A stretch of 64,000 nucleotides of DNA, from assembly GCF_035083965.1 (NCBI RefSeq), contig NC_089726.1:18481501-18545500 (forward strand), read 5' to 3'. Both the position numbers and the translations under genes were made by a program. The stretch comes from Branchiostoma lanceolatum. Its lineage: Eukaryota; Chordata; Leptocardii; Amphioxiformes; Branchiostomatidae. The notes under the pieces were generated by a model that did not search any database, was not told where the DNA came from, and worked only from the letters and a program-made list of their open reading frames with translations. Below are positions 9,761-21,935 of the stretch, piece by piece (the stretch's first letter is position 1; the number at the start of each line of letters is the position of its first letter).

Positions 9761-12700
9761 ATGTTGCGAGTCTGTCAGAAACTTCGCGCGGTGGACGCCA
9801 AGAGTAAGAGACTCGGACTAGTGCGTGCGGAGACAGACTACCTCCGTGCCCTGCTGGACGCCATGGCGGACATGGACAGGTATGCGGAAGTGGAGGTGCT
9901 CAAAAGTCTGGGCGACGTGAATGTGGAAAAGGGAAGACTCGACAAGAACCCAGAGAAGTTCGACAGAGCCATGGTGCTGTACAGGACTGCACTGCTCCGG
10001 TGTGAGGACGCAGATGTGGGGGAAAGTCTAGAATATCGTTACCACTATGCAGAGAAACTAAGGTTAGGGAAGCGATTTACAGCTACAAGTAGTTATGAGC
10101 CACTCACTAGCAACAAGAAAGTGTCATCGCTCGCTAGAGTAGTAGAGAAGTTTCTACACCTGGACCAAAGAATGTCAGTCAGAGGCAACAAGGAGCCTTT
10201 ACTGATTGAAAATACCAGGTTAGTGGTAGAAGGGATCGTAAACGATGACAATATGTTAGAAACAGAAGCGATTAAGAGTCTCGGTGACGTGTACCTGAAA
10301 AGAGGAACAGAAACAAGAACCACGACATGCTTGACTAAGGCGACTGCTCTGTACAACACTGCACTGGCACGGTGTGAGAGGTTCCAGGGCACAGTCGCAC
10401 TCATTCACCGCTTACTGTACACGGCAAGAATCAGACAAGAAACGAAGGTAATCGTTTTCATTGTATGGTATTTGATGAAAACAACATGATAGGGGGTGTT
10501 AGGTGTTCAGTTGCTCAAAAAGAGCATCACATCGTGAATATATAAACTTCAAGATAATATACCTTAGGTGTGATCCAATGTTGTAATGGCAGTCAACTAT
10601 TTAGCATAAATATTCTGTCTATCGTTTGATCATGATTACAAATCCTACGTGAACAACTCAGAGGTACAACATTTGTTTGTGTCAGACTAAACCCAGGAAA
10701 CTGAAGCACTGTGTTGAAGGATGCGTTTGTCACATGCTTTGCTATAAACAAAAACCGAATGTTATGCTGTTTCTGTCAGATGAAGCGTCCAAAGCACAGA
10801 GCAAAACAACGAAAGGGTCACGTGATACGGGACTTTCCGATGACGTCACCCAACACTGATGTCACCGGTGCCTCAATGGGTCAACAGTCCATGTAAGCAC
10901 AGGAGTGGTAATGTTTTCATTGTCGATAGCGTTAACAGGTGAAGTTAACGTAAATGCTGGACAAGAAAAAAACAGAAAGTCCATTGAATCGGCATGGAAC
11001 GTTTCATTATTTTAAAAGATATGAATGATGAAATGATTAGCTATTTTCTAGGTACATCATAGAATAGCTTCGTCGCGAGTCAGACACCGATTTCTTGCGT
11101 ATTCTTATGTTTTTTCTTGGCCGCTATACACCAACAAACATGTCTAAAATGGTCTCTTTTTCATGGGTGGCTCGGATTAGTTTAGCCAGCAAACCACCAG
11201 TGTTTTGGATGTGCGTTAAGACTATAATATTTGAGGTATATTGTTATGTATACGTATAAATGGTATCAAGTATAGTGTTACAACCCAAAAATCGTTAAAG
11301 AGACAAATAATGTCCTCGTCCCTTCAGGACGTACAAGGAGCACCTGACTACAGGGGACCGCGCACTGGCTGATGGAAAACTGGACGTGGCAGAACAGAAC
11401 TTTGAGTCTGCTCTGAGACTGGTTCACAGTACGTCATTTTGTTGTAATTTCTCTTGCCCAGAGCCCTGTTCAATTATACTTATTACGTTTATGAATGTTA
11501 AACATCCAGGTAAGCAAATAGAGTAGTACGATTTAAACTATACATCTGGATAAATTTCGATAAAAATCGGACGTTTCGGGCGTCCATCCGACTGCCCTTT
11601 TTCAACGAGAAGTTTACTTACGGATGCGTAAAGAATGTTAATTCCTAAGTTCTAAATAAACAAAAGGTAACGAAAAAAGCGTTCTAAAATGTTCAGAATA
11701 AATAGATGTTCGTTCTACAATACAAGGTAGGTCAAGGCGGCTTATAAAACATTAAATTCCAAAAAACAGACCCACAATAGATAATCAAATACGTTTCAAA
11801 GCACTGTCCCATGTACTGGAAATTTCGATCCGAAGCCCCTCTTTCCGGTTAAGTGATGGTCGATGGATCCTTTCATACACTGCTTCTTTGACACCACGTT
11901 CATACCATCGCGATTCCCTATCTAAAATGTCCGTAGAGTCAAGCTGGAACGAATGTCCGTTATGTCTGTTGAGATGATGCCATATAGCAGAAGAAAAAAC
12001 ACTGTTGCTCGCTCTGCAGTGTTGTTTATATCTTGTCCTCAAGGGCTGGCTAGTTTCACCGATGTAGGTGTCCTTACAATGCGGGTCCTCACACTTCAGT
12101 CGGTAAACAACGTCAGACTTAATGTCGTTCTTGATTTTGTCCTTGGGATGAAACAATCTCTGTCTTAAAGTGGAATAGGGCTTGAAATTGGTAGCAATGT
12201 TATGATTCTGCAGCAGACGTCTGATTTTTTCCGACACTCCTTGAACATAAGGAATTGTAGTGTTCACCGTTTTGGTTCTATCCAGTTGAGAGTTTCGTGA
12301 AGGTTTCCTAGATGCGCTTGTGGGTTTCAAAGCCTTATTAAAAGTCCAAGACTTATAACCACATCTAGATAAAGCCTTCTTGAGGTGTTTCTGCTCCTTG
12401 GCTTTGGCTTCCACAGACGTAACGATGTTATCGGCTCTGTTATACAAAGTTCTTATAACACCGAGTTTATGCTCCATGGGGTGGTGTGACTCAAAATTGA
12501 GATACTGGTCAGTGTGTGTCGGTTTACGATAAACCTCTACGTTGATAAGACCATCGCTCTCAACCCTAAGTTGAGCATCCAAGAAAGGTAGAGTGTTGTT
12601 GAGACTCCTCTCCTCGGTAAACTTGATGTGTTTGTCAACATGATTGATGTGTTCAAAGAAGTCATCCGCCACATCTTTCTTGAGTCTACACCACGTGTCG

Positions 12701-15700
12701 TCCACATATCTGAACCAGTTTGCAGGAGGGATGCCCGGAAAAGTACTGATAGCCTTAGCCTCAAATCTCTCCATATACAGATTAGCCACGATAGGAGAAA
12801 CGGGAGAACCCATGGCACAGCCGTGTAACTGTTTGTAGAATTTGCCGTCATAGGTAAAATACGTACACTCAAGACAGAGTTCCAAAAGCTGACAAATCTG
12901 ATCTACCGATAGTTTAGATCTCTCTCCGAGGGTATCATCAGCTTCAAGGAATTCCCTCACTACTTCAACCGCTCCTTTAGGTGGTATAGATGTGAACAGA
13001 GAACATACATCAAAAGAAGTGATGATCTCATCATCCTCAACACGAATGTCCTTGATTTTGCTGACAAAATCCGAGCTGTTTTGAACATGATGAACCGATT
13101 TTCAAACCAGAGGGCCTACGATGTTGGCTAAGAAATGTGCAAGATTATAAGTCACTGATCGTATGCTTGAAACGATAGGACGAAGAGGAATGTCCGTTTT
13201 ATGTATCTTGGGTAATCCATAAAAAGCTGGAGGTTGTAGTCCTTTAGGATATAACTTGAGATAAGTCGATCGGTCAATAACCTTACCACGTTCCAATGTC
13301 TTGAGCGCCACATTGATTTTAGTTCTGCAGCTCGATGTCGGGTCCCTCTTTAGAGGCAAATAAGTGTTCTCGTCTTGTAATAGGCTTTGCACTTTAGTAT
13401 CGTATTGTTCTTTATCCAACACTACAGTGCATCTCCCTTTGTCAGCAGGAAGAATTATGATATTTGAATTGCTAGAAAGGTTTTGAATCGCTTTTCGTTC
13501 ATCCCGTGTTAGGTTACTGTCCGGAAGCTTCGCAACCTTCAAGGTGGTAGAAATCTTTGTGCGTAAGGCTTCAGCTTCTTTATGTGGTAAATGTGCCCTC
13601 CGTATAGCAGATTCCGTTTCCGTAATAATGTCAACAACAGGGAGTTTGTTAGGCGTAATGGCAAAGTTCAAGCCTTTCGAAAGTACAGAATTTTCAGTGT
13701 CCGACAAATCATAGGAGCTCAAATTTCTAACCCACCTTTCATCAGTCTTGTCTTGTACTGTCGATCCTGAACGTCTCCAATTGGGGTCGAAATCCGCTCT
13801 GTTACTGGGATTTTTTTGAGACAAACGATCAAATTTGTTCTGTTGTCTTGATTTCACCTTTTCATGTCGTCTCAGTTGAACTCGAGCCGTAAACTCCAAA
13901 ACCTCCGCGAATGTATCACTGGATAAGCGATCCCGAAGTATATCCTGGAGATCCTTTTGTTGCGCCTTTAAACAGTCCAATTTGTAGTTGATTTGGCGTA
14001 TACGCTCGTTAAGCAGCTTCCTTTCCGTGTTAGCGATGATCCTGTTAGCTTTGAAGCCATAGATCGGTGTCTTTAAACGCAGACTCGCCGGTGTAAATCC
14101 AGTCTTGAGACAACGTAGGCTGAAGCGTTGATGGTTCCGAAAATCAGCGATCTTCTTGCTTGCATCTTCAAGTTTCCTCACTGAATCCAGGCAAAACTTG
14201 CCGTATTGATCCTTGATACGTTTATGAATGTTAAACATCCAGGTAAGCAAATAGAGTAGTACGATTTAAACTATACATCTGGATAAATTTCGATAAAAAC
14301 ATTTTAGAACGCTTTTTTCGTTACCTTTTGTTTATTTAGAACTTAGGAATTAACATTCTTTACGCATCCGTAAGTAAACTTCTCGTTGAAAAAGGGCAGT
14401 CGGATGGACGCCCGAAACGTCCGATTTTTATCGAAATTTATCCAGATGTATAGTTTAAATCGTACTACTCAATTATACTTATTGTTCTTTTTTTTTCATT
14501 ACAAGAAAATCGACATGGCATCCTTACATCTGAGCAATGCAATACTACTTTCTTTATTCATCAAATATTCGTCCTCACCAATATAACATATTTGCTTGTA
14601 AAATAATTCACAATCAATCAAATAAGTTTTTTTTTCCAAAATTATGGAGCCTGATTCATGTAACCTTTGAAAGTAAGAGCTCTGCCTGTCCGCTTAAAAA
14701 CCTCATATACATTTCATGTGCATACAGATCCTAACAAACCTGATCGATGTAAAGAGGCTGAATGTCTGTGCAGACTGGGTGACGTCTACGTGCAGCAGGG
14801 CAAGAGAACAAAAGAAGGTAGGAAATTCACACAGGCAGCAGCTCTGTACAACGCAGCCATGGCTAGAACAGACAAGAACAAACACAGTGTGATGAAAAGA
14901 CTACAGGAGATAGAGAAATGGTTTCTCCGTTACACGGCAAATGTGGAAACAAAACCTGTTCCTTCTGATTCGACCATACGTCATCAGAAGCGATTGCAAG
15001 AGATGCGTACGCGCGCCAAGTCACAACTAGACGTCATTAATGAGCAACACAACCCGTACCAATACGACGAGGATGATCCAGTCATGATAACAGTTGAGGC
15101 GGAGCGAGCAGAAGCAGTCAAGGCTTTATTCAAGAACATCGCCAAGGATAGACAGATGTTTATTGAGGACCTTGTTGGTGAATGCATTACCACTCTCAGT
15201 CCTCATCCATGTAAGTACGCTTTCATCGGGTTAGGCTCACAGGCAACAGAACTGGTCACACCCTACTCTGACCTGGAGTTCGCCATTCTGATTGAGGATG
15301 GGAAAGACAATGACGTCACACGGCGGTACTTCCTCAACCTCACACACTACCTCCATCTGAAAGTCATCAACCTCGGAGAGACAATTCTCCCATCAATGGC
15401 AATTCCGTCATTGAACGATTTTCCCGAGAATGACTGGTTCTTTGACTCCGTCACACCGCGTGGATTTGCCTTTGACGGTTTCATGCCATGGGCTAGTAAA
15501 ACTCCATTTGGAAGAGACCAGACGAAGAACAAGCCTCCCGTCAGCCTTATCCAGACCCCTGCCGAAATGGCAAAGTTTCAGCGGCTAGACGTTTCTGTGG
15601 CAGAAGGGTATCACCTGTCAGACATCCTCAGACGAGTTGTTTTCCTAACAGGGGAAGAGGCTCTTGTGACCGAGTATATGGCAAAGCTCAAGGGAATCAT

Positions 15701-18698
15701 CACAGGTGATCTTCTCTCGTGTTTTCGGTCCCGTCTGTCTGCTACGCAAATCTTGTGGGAGATCAAAGGCCAGTTTGACACCCTTGAGCCTACCGGAGAG
15801 CTGTTAAATGTAAAGAAAGACATTTATCGTTTTCCAGGCATAGCAATTGAAGTACTAGCTCTGTGCTGTCAGATCATCTTCGCTAGCACGTGGGATGTGA
15901 TAGATGAATTAAAGGAAACGGGAAAGATCCATGAAGAGAACGCCACCCACCTTACAGTACTGACCAGCATCTCGGCAGAGCTCCGGTTGAGAACATACCT
16001 GGCCAACGGGGGGCAGCGAGACAGTATGTCCCCACTTACCCAAATGAACTACGAGTCAAAAACACAAGAGATATCAGACACTACCCTGGGTTCAGTATTC
16101 CATGTTCCAAACATTCAAGTTCTTTTTAGGTACTACTGCAGGGCAATCCCTTTGAAGAAATGCATACCAGACAGTCTGCAGGACCAACAGAAAAGTGCAT
16201 TGAACACTACAATCATCGATACCTCCCATGAATGTAGAGGTCGAATATCTACATATCTATTTCTGTTCGATAGAGCCAAACACCATCTGGAAGCAGCATT
16301 AAAAGATGTCGGTAGCGACATGATCAAACGTGTGAGAATATTGAACAAGTTGGGGGCCCTCTGGACATTCTTTGATGATTGTAAAACAGGAATTAGTATG
16401 CATGAAGAGTCACTGAGGGTGTGTAAAAATATTTATGGAGACAACACGGCACATCCGGAGATTGCCGCGTCACTAAACAATCTTGGAACGTCTTGGAGTA
16501 AACTTGGTGATGACAAGAAAGCAATCAGCTACTTAGAACGGTCACTATCGATGAGGAAAACTATCTATGGAGACAACACGGCACATCCGGACATTGCCAC
16601 GTCATTGAACAATCTTGGAACGTCTTGGAGTAAACTCGGTGATCACAAGAAAGCAATCAGCTACTTAGAACGGTCACTATCGATGAGGAAAACTATCTAT
16701 GGAGACAACACGGCACATCCCGACATAGCCACGTCATTGGACAATCTTGGAACGTCTTGGAGTAAACTCGGTCATTACAAGAAAGCAATCAGCTCTTACG
16801 AAAAGTCCCTAACGATGATGAAAACTATTTATGGAGACAACACGGCACATCCGGATATTGCCGTGTCACTAGACAACCTTGGATGGTCTTGGAGTAATCT
16901 CGGTGATCACAATAAAGCAATCAACTACTACGAACAGTCATTGACGATACAGAAAACTATCCATGAAGACAACACGGAACATCCGGGTATTGCCGCGTTA
17001 CTAAACAACCTTGGAACGTGTTGGAGTTATATCGGTGATCACAAGAAAGCAATCAGCTACTACGAACAGTCACTAACGATGAAGAAAACTATCTATGGAG
17101 ACAACACGGGACATCCGGACATTGCTAGCGCACTGAACAACCTGGGGTCGCCTTGGAGTCACCTCGGTAATCACAAGAAAGCCATCAGCTACTACGAGCA
17201 GTCATTAACGATGCTGAAAACTATCTATGGAGACAACACAGTACACCCGGACATTGCCAGGTCACTATACAACATTGGATCATCTTGGAGTGATCTCGGT
17301 GATCACAAGAAAGCAATCAACTGCTACGAACAGTCATTAACGATACGAAACGTCATCTATGGAGACAACACGGCACATCCGGACATTGCTGCGTCACTGA
17401 ACAATCTTGGATCGTCTTGGAGTGATCTCGGTGATCACAAGAAAGCAATCAGCTACCACGAACAGGCATTAACGATACGAAAAGTCATCTATGGAGACAA
17501 CACGGCAAATCCGGACATTGCTGCGTCACTGAACAATCTTGGATCGTCTTGGAGTGATCTCGGTGATCACAAGAAAGCAATCAGCTACCACGAACAGGCA
17601 TTAACGATACGAAAAGTCATCTATGGAGACAACACGGCACATCCGGACATTGCTGCGTCACTGAACAATCTTGGATCGTCTTGGAGTGATCTCGGTGATC
17701 ACAAGAAAGCAATCAGCTATCACGAACAGGCATTAACGATACGAAAAGTCATCTATGGAGACAACACGGCACATCCGGACATTGCTGCGTCACTGAACAA
17801 TCTTGGATCGTCTTGGAGTGATCTCGGTGATCACAAGAAAGCAATCAGCTACTTCGAACAATCATTAACGATGATGAAAACTATCTATGGAGACAACACG
17901 GCACATCCGGACATTGCTGCGTCACTGAACAATCTTGGATCGTCTTGGAGTGATCTCGGTGATCACAAGAAAGCAATCAGCTACTTAGAACAGTCACTAG
18001 CAATATGGAACACTACCTATGGAGATAGCACAGCACACCCGCACACTGCCAAGTCACTAAACAACCTTGGATCGTCTTGGAGTAAACTCGGTGATCACAA
18101 AAAAGCAATCAGCTGCTACGAACAGTCATTAACGATGCACTTAACTATCTACAGAGACAACACGACACACCCATACATTGCCGCGTCACTAAACAACCTT
18201 GGAACGTCTTGGACTGAACTCGGCAATCACAAGAAAGCCATCAGCTACTACGAACAGTCACTAACGATGCAGAAAACTATCTATGGAGACAACACGGCAC
18301 ATCCAGATATTGCCACGTCACTAAACAATCTTGTAGCGTCTTGGAGTAAACTCGGTGATCACAAGAAAGCAACCAGCTACTTCGAACAGTCACTATCAAT
18401 ATGGAACACTACCTATGGAGATAACACAACACACCCGCAATTTGCCAAGTCACTAAACAATCTTGGATTGTCTTGGAGTAAATTCGGCGATCACAAGAAA
18501 GCAATCAGCTACTACGAACGTTCACTAACGATGATGAAAACTATCCATGGAGACAACATGGCACATCCGGACATTGTCACGATACTTTACAACCTGCAAT
18601 TAGCATGGATCAAACTTGGTGATTATCAAAGAGCGATGGAGTACAAGCGACAATCACAAAGTATGCAGAGGGCCCTTAATTCTTTAGGTCATTTATAA
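9761..18698 (+). CDS. GlnD/DUF294-like nucleotidyltransferase with TPR array (copy 1)
   Basis: Three coding exons (9761-10447, 11338-11428, 14728-18698) sum to 4749 bases, or 1582 residues. Residues 1-330 carry three TPR-like helical units (LGDV....G.....F..A..LY..AL.R). A nucleotidyltransferase domain follows: G429-S430 with D441 and E443 in SDLEFAIL fit the family pattern G-S...Dh[DE]h. Next come LTGEEAL and LNVKKDIYRFPG, resembling the helical part of GlnD-type uridylyltransferases. From about residue 830 to the end are 17 TPR units of 44 residues (A-I-S-Y-Y-E-Q, IYGDNTAHPDIA, LNNLGSSWS). The start is the MLRVCQKL Met shared by all copies; a stop precedes it in frame here. The exon 2 acceptor is the least certain boundary. 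Substrate and function are unknown; no signal peptide or membrane helix, so probably cytosolic. Confidence 0.85.
10829..10848 (+). promoter_or_regulatory. NF-kB-like plus CRE/ATF composite site, intron 1 of copy 1
   Basis: GGGACTTTCC (10829-10838) is a perfect kB consensus, and two bases later TGACGTCA (10841-10848) is a perfect palindromic CRE. The same arrangement with identical spacing sits in intron 1 of copies 2 and 3. An E-box (CACGTG, about 10820) lies just upstream. Confidence 0.6.
11570..11590 (-). ncRNA. hammerhead-like core in left Penelope terminal repeat
   Basis: Read on the minus strand the segment is CGGATG, GACGCCC and GAAACGTC. The GAAACGTC 3' core is the form reported for Penelope-associated hammerheads with a minimal helix III, but the CUGANGA box is altered at the second and last positions. 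The same sequence lies inverted at 14401-14421. It is probably a degenerate or inactive relative. Confidence 0.35.
11785..14250 (-). pseudogene. Penelope-like reverse transcriptase with GIY-YIG endonuclease, one in-frame stop
   Basis: Two open stretches in the same frame (14250-13102 and 13101-11785) are separated only by a TGA at 13102-13104. The first part contains an N-terminal helical region and the RT fingers motif PPAFYGLPKIHK. The second contains HGCAMGSPVSPIVANLYMERF, the catalytic YVDD box (FRYVDDTW) and a C-terminal endonuclease with TYIGETSQPLRTRYKQH. Order and motifs fit Penelope-like elements. Since only one codon interrupts the frame, this is a fairly young copy. It was inserted antisense to the host gene, in an intron. 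Confidence 0.85.
14401..14421 (+). ncRNA. hammerhead-like core in right Penelope terminal repeat
   Basis: This is the inverted partner of 11570-11590: CGGATGGACG followed by CCCGAAACGTC. The altered CUGANGA box makes self-cleavage doubtful. Confidence 0.3.
16440..18640 (+). repeat. 132-bp tandem coding repeats (17 TPR units) in copy 1
   Basis: The unit is 44 codons. Units beginning near 17421, 17553, 17685 and 17817 are almost identical in DNA (period exactly 132 bases), while outer units are more diverged. This pattern indicates recent unit duplication or gene conversion in the middle of the array. Confidence 0.9.
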
Positions 18699-19030
18699 CT
18701 CTTTTTAAAAATTGGGTTGTGGATGAGGATTTTTCCTGAATGGTGAAAATGTGACAACATATTTCTTATATGTGAATTTTGCATTACGATCAGGAACTAA
18801 ATGAAATGAAAATCAATGTTCATTGGATACTTTAGATAATGTTTTCGATACTTTACTGATACCAGACGCATTATAAGTAACCACTTTCGCAAACATGTAG
18901 CATCGTCTCAATCAAACTTGTGAACGTGTGAATTAAATTAGCAGGCTTACGAGTCGGGCTTTTTTTTTGCTTGTTCGATATGATGTTTCCTGAAAACATG
19001 GTGATGTGTCACCATTATGACACCTTGACA
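18699..19030. other. 3' flank of TPR copy 1
   Basis: The sequence is shared with the flanks of copies 2 and 3 (GGGTTGTGGATGAG, GGTGAAAATGTGACAACAT). No further gene was seen, and no clear AATAAA was found here, unlike copy 3. Confidence 0.5.
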
Positions 19031-20265
19031 TTGTAAACAAGAGTTCTATGACCTCATACCTTCGCCAAATGATTTTAACCTAAATATGACTGACGTATTA
19101 GGAGTGTGTCTCATCAATTATAAATCATACCAGTTGATCGTCTTCACCCAAATAACATAAGTTGTCCAAAGTATGAGCTTAACAAAGAATGTTATACTAA
19201 CATTTATAAATTATGCATATGAGGTCCTTTTTAGCATGATTGATTCAATCGTGTTCACATTCACACAACTTCCAAATGTCACAAGTATGAAATTGCCGTC
19301 CGTTATTTACTAGTATGGAATTAAAGTAGTTTCTCATTAATTATGCAAATTAGGCCTACATTTGCATATTTTCTATCTATCAACATTCCAATCTTTCTCG
19401 GTCACAAATGTCACATATTTGGATAGTCATATCATGGAACACAGCGGGTTTTTAAAATTACCTCATTAATTATGCAAATAAGAATCTGATTCGCATAATT
19501 ATCATCCAATCATACGAAGCATCACGTAAGCTATCTACATACCAAAAATCATGACCATCCATCAAGCCCACCTTGAGTTATAGTATATTCTCATTAATTA
19601 TGCAAATGAGGTCTTCATTTGCATAGTTGATATCTATATACATTACATCCACCCTTCATCAAATACTTCTTCAGCAATACATATCCATACTCCATGTACA
19701 ACCTCCATGTACACCATACAGTATAACGTATACTAATAAATCACCTCTTCCTTCCTAGATATAACATGGTTAACTCACCTACCCTGAACACAGTCCTATC
19801 CCCATGCTGTGACACACCACTACTGATCTTACATCAGGAAGAACAATCATGTAGTGTATATCCAATTTTGGTCTGCTTCCACCAAATTCCACACCACTTT
19901 CTGCTGCTAGCTTTCTCATACCACTGCCGACAGCTTGAGTGACAAGCCAATTTGTCCCAACTATTAAGTTTCCTGCATCCCACATGACAAATACGCAACC
20001 CTACCACTTATCCTTGACCCCTCGAAACAACACCGGCAACACGTCCCAGCCAGAACACAATGCTCTAGCATACAATATAACACATTTTAAAACTTTTCTC
20101 GTTACTTATGCAGAGCACTTCGCCCAAAATCTAATCATCTTGAGATTTCCCACATACACACCGACACACCAAATACGACAACAAACCATCCAGGCGTTCT
20201 CGACTTATTCTGTTCACTAACAGACACACAGACAAGCATCAACGAGTAACCTTCTCAGCGAAGGT
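19030..20265. mobile_element. about 1.2-kb insertion, possible Helitron-like non-autonomous element
   Basis: The homologous flank of copy 3 joins directly across this stretch (compare CCTTGACATTGT at about 19020 and 34020, then AGCAAAAACAGGAAT at about 20270 and AGCAGAAACAGGAAT at about 34038). Inside are at least three diverged units around ATTAATTATGCAAAT (about 19335-19600). Near the right end a CCTTC..GAAGG hairpin (about 20249-20263) is followed by TAATAA. Terminal hairpin plus internal repeats suggest a Helitron/HINE-like element, but the class is inference. Confidence 0.45.
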
Positions 20266-21935
20266 AATAAGCAAAAACAGGAATGTTGAATATTGTAATT
20301 AACAAGGGGTGGGGTGATTTTTTTGTGAATTCACCCTGTTACCACGAGGCACCAGAAAAATCAAGCCGTCCGGAGCTCTTCGAGCGGACTTTTTTTCTCG
20401 CGGGATAAATAAGTAAGTGTGGCAATCAAAAATTATTGCCATAGCGAAGGTGTCTGGGTTGATCCTAGTTCATTGTAAGGAAAGTACCTACGTAGCACTC
20501 TAAGTTATGTCATAATATTTGTTCAAAACGCACTTATAAATCAGAAATGCGTCTGCCAAGCTTAAGCAGATCTAGAGAGGCACCATAACTTGATGCGTTC
20601 CAAGCAGATATCGAAAGACTCGAGCACACTCATCTGTCATCGACCTGCGTGCCGGGATGCCAGACCTACTAACAAGGTATAGAGTGACAGGCGGGCGTTC
20701 CGCAGGGTTTGCGCGGACGGATTGCAGAAATTCCTGTGGAATTCTGAGAATTCTTGCAAATCGGGCGTAAAGTATACTATTAAGCTAGCTCCTAAAGCTT
20801 TGCTAAAAAAAAACATCCTCCGTTCAATCCATTGCGTCTGGAGAGATTCAACAAACTACTTCTATAATGTGATATCATGGTAAACGCAATGAACGACCTG
20901 CTGATAGGTCTTGCAATTGACTCCCATTGTTACTCTAAAATACTTAAGTGCAATTAATCTATATTAAAAAAAAGGAATATTGATTAATGCTGTTGAGCCC
21001 GGAAAGAGATGTAATTGGATATTGATATCATGGGGGATTACAGAAACAGTCCGCTATGAAGGCAGCAAGGGATGTGTGAAATAAATGTGTTGTTTACAAT
21101 ATGTGGGACTGTACTTTGAAATTATGTAAGAATGGTGCACCTGTGGTGTCGTTTTCCATCCATTGTTTTAAGTTGGGACCATACTCATCGGAACCTATTT
21201 GTATTGTGAGCGACCCGCGAAACATCTATCCCTTCATGGATCAAGGGAGACCTCTATAAATGATTGTCAGTATTGCAGCAAAAGGTCAAATCCACACAAC
21301 ACGTCACAGCTTCATCTGAGGGGATTGAAACAGTAACGAATTGGCCTGTACAGCACATAGATGAGAGGATTGTCACATTAACGCAGTGTTGACTTGTAAT
21401 TATATTTTAGCCGCTAGGAGTCCCCACTGTCATGTCGCCTGACACCCAATACATGGGACATTCAATAATGGTACATGTAACAGTTGAAGATAAAGCAACA
21501 TCACGGAACTAAAACTTAAAATTGCGAAAAAAATATTTGCCTAGTGGATAATCAACAAGGGCAAATCTATATTTGAATTCTTTTAAATGACTGAAACTCG
21601 ATGCGCATTACACATGTAACTTGGTTCGAGAGTAACATTCATTGACATACATAGTCTAAGTCATGACCTAATTTGCATTGATGAGAAGGTTGTATAATAC
21701 CCATTGGGAAAATGGTGGGATATTAAAAAATAAAATTCACACAGTTAGGTTCGACAAATCTGTAAATCATTAGACATAGATTATATAAGTTTGAACATCA
21801 TTTACATAATCAACAAGGAAATGAAAACCTCTCAAAGAATAAATGGTCTCTTATTTCTATCGTCACCAATGATGATATTTTCCGTTCATCTACGATGTCA
21901 TTTTGAATATAGTTCCCACCGTATTGTGTAACTCA
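20266..21935. repeat. 5' flank of copy 2, duplicated upstream of copy 3
   Basis: 20266-20405 matches about 34035-34170 and 20815-21930 matches about 34195-35360, for example GTGAGCGACCCGCGAAACATC and TTGCGAAAAAAATATTTGCC in both. No gene was seen. Copy 2 carries an extra block at about 20410-20810 that copy 3 lacks. Confidence 0.75.
20410..20810. mobile_element. about 400-bp insertion containing a dispersed repeat
   Basis: The block is missing from the homologous flank of copy 3. Part of it (about 20627-20800: ATCGACCTGCGTGCCGGGAT, GAGTGACAGGCGGGCG, TTTGCGCGGAC) recurs in a STRIP1 intron at about 58940-59110. It is therefore an interspersed repeat of unknown class; its termini were not resolved. 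Confidence 0.6.

Larger units (their letters stand above)
11471..14483 (-). mobile_element. Penelope-like retroelement in intron 2 of TPR copy 1
   Basis: A 14-bp target duplication (CAATTATACTTATT at 11471-11484 and 14470-14483) brackets the element. Its ends carry an 82-bp direct repeat (11485-11566 and 14218-14299) and a 171-bp inverted repeat (11521-11691 and 14300-14470), the complex terminal repeats typical of Penelope-like elements. The body encodes a reverse transcriptase with a GIY-YIG endonuclease on the minus strand, opposite to the host gene. The matching intron of copy 3 (about 37769) lacks the insertion. Confidence 0.9.

Noticed and set aside
10093-10404. Antisense ORF inside TPR exon 1 (also at 23625 and 36412)
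   Set aside because: It is a shadow of the sense frame, kept open only because the sense codons are conserved.
14728-16400. Bacterial contamination as the source of the GlnD-like domain
   Set aside because: Three paralogues share spliceosomal introns at the same phases, and animal mobile elements sit in those introns.
16440-18640. Direct repeats suggestive of a CRISPR array
   Set aside because: The 132-bp units are contiguous coding TPRs without spacers, in a spliced animal gene.
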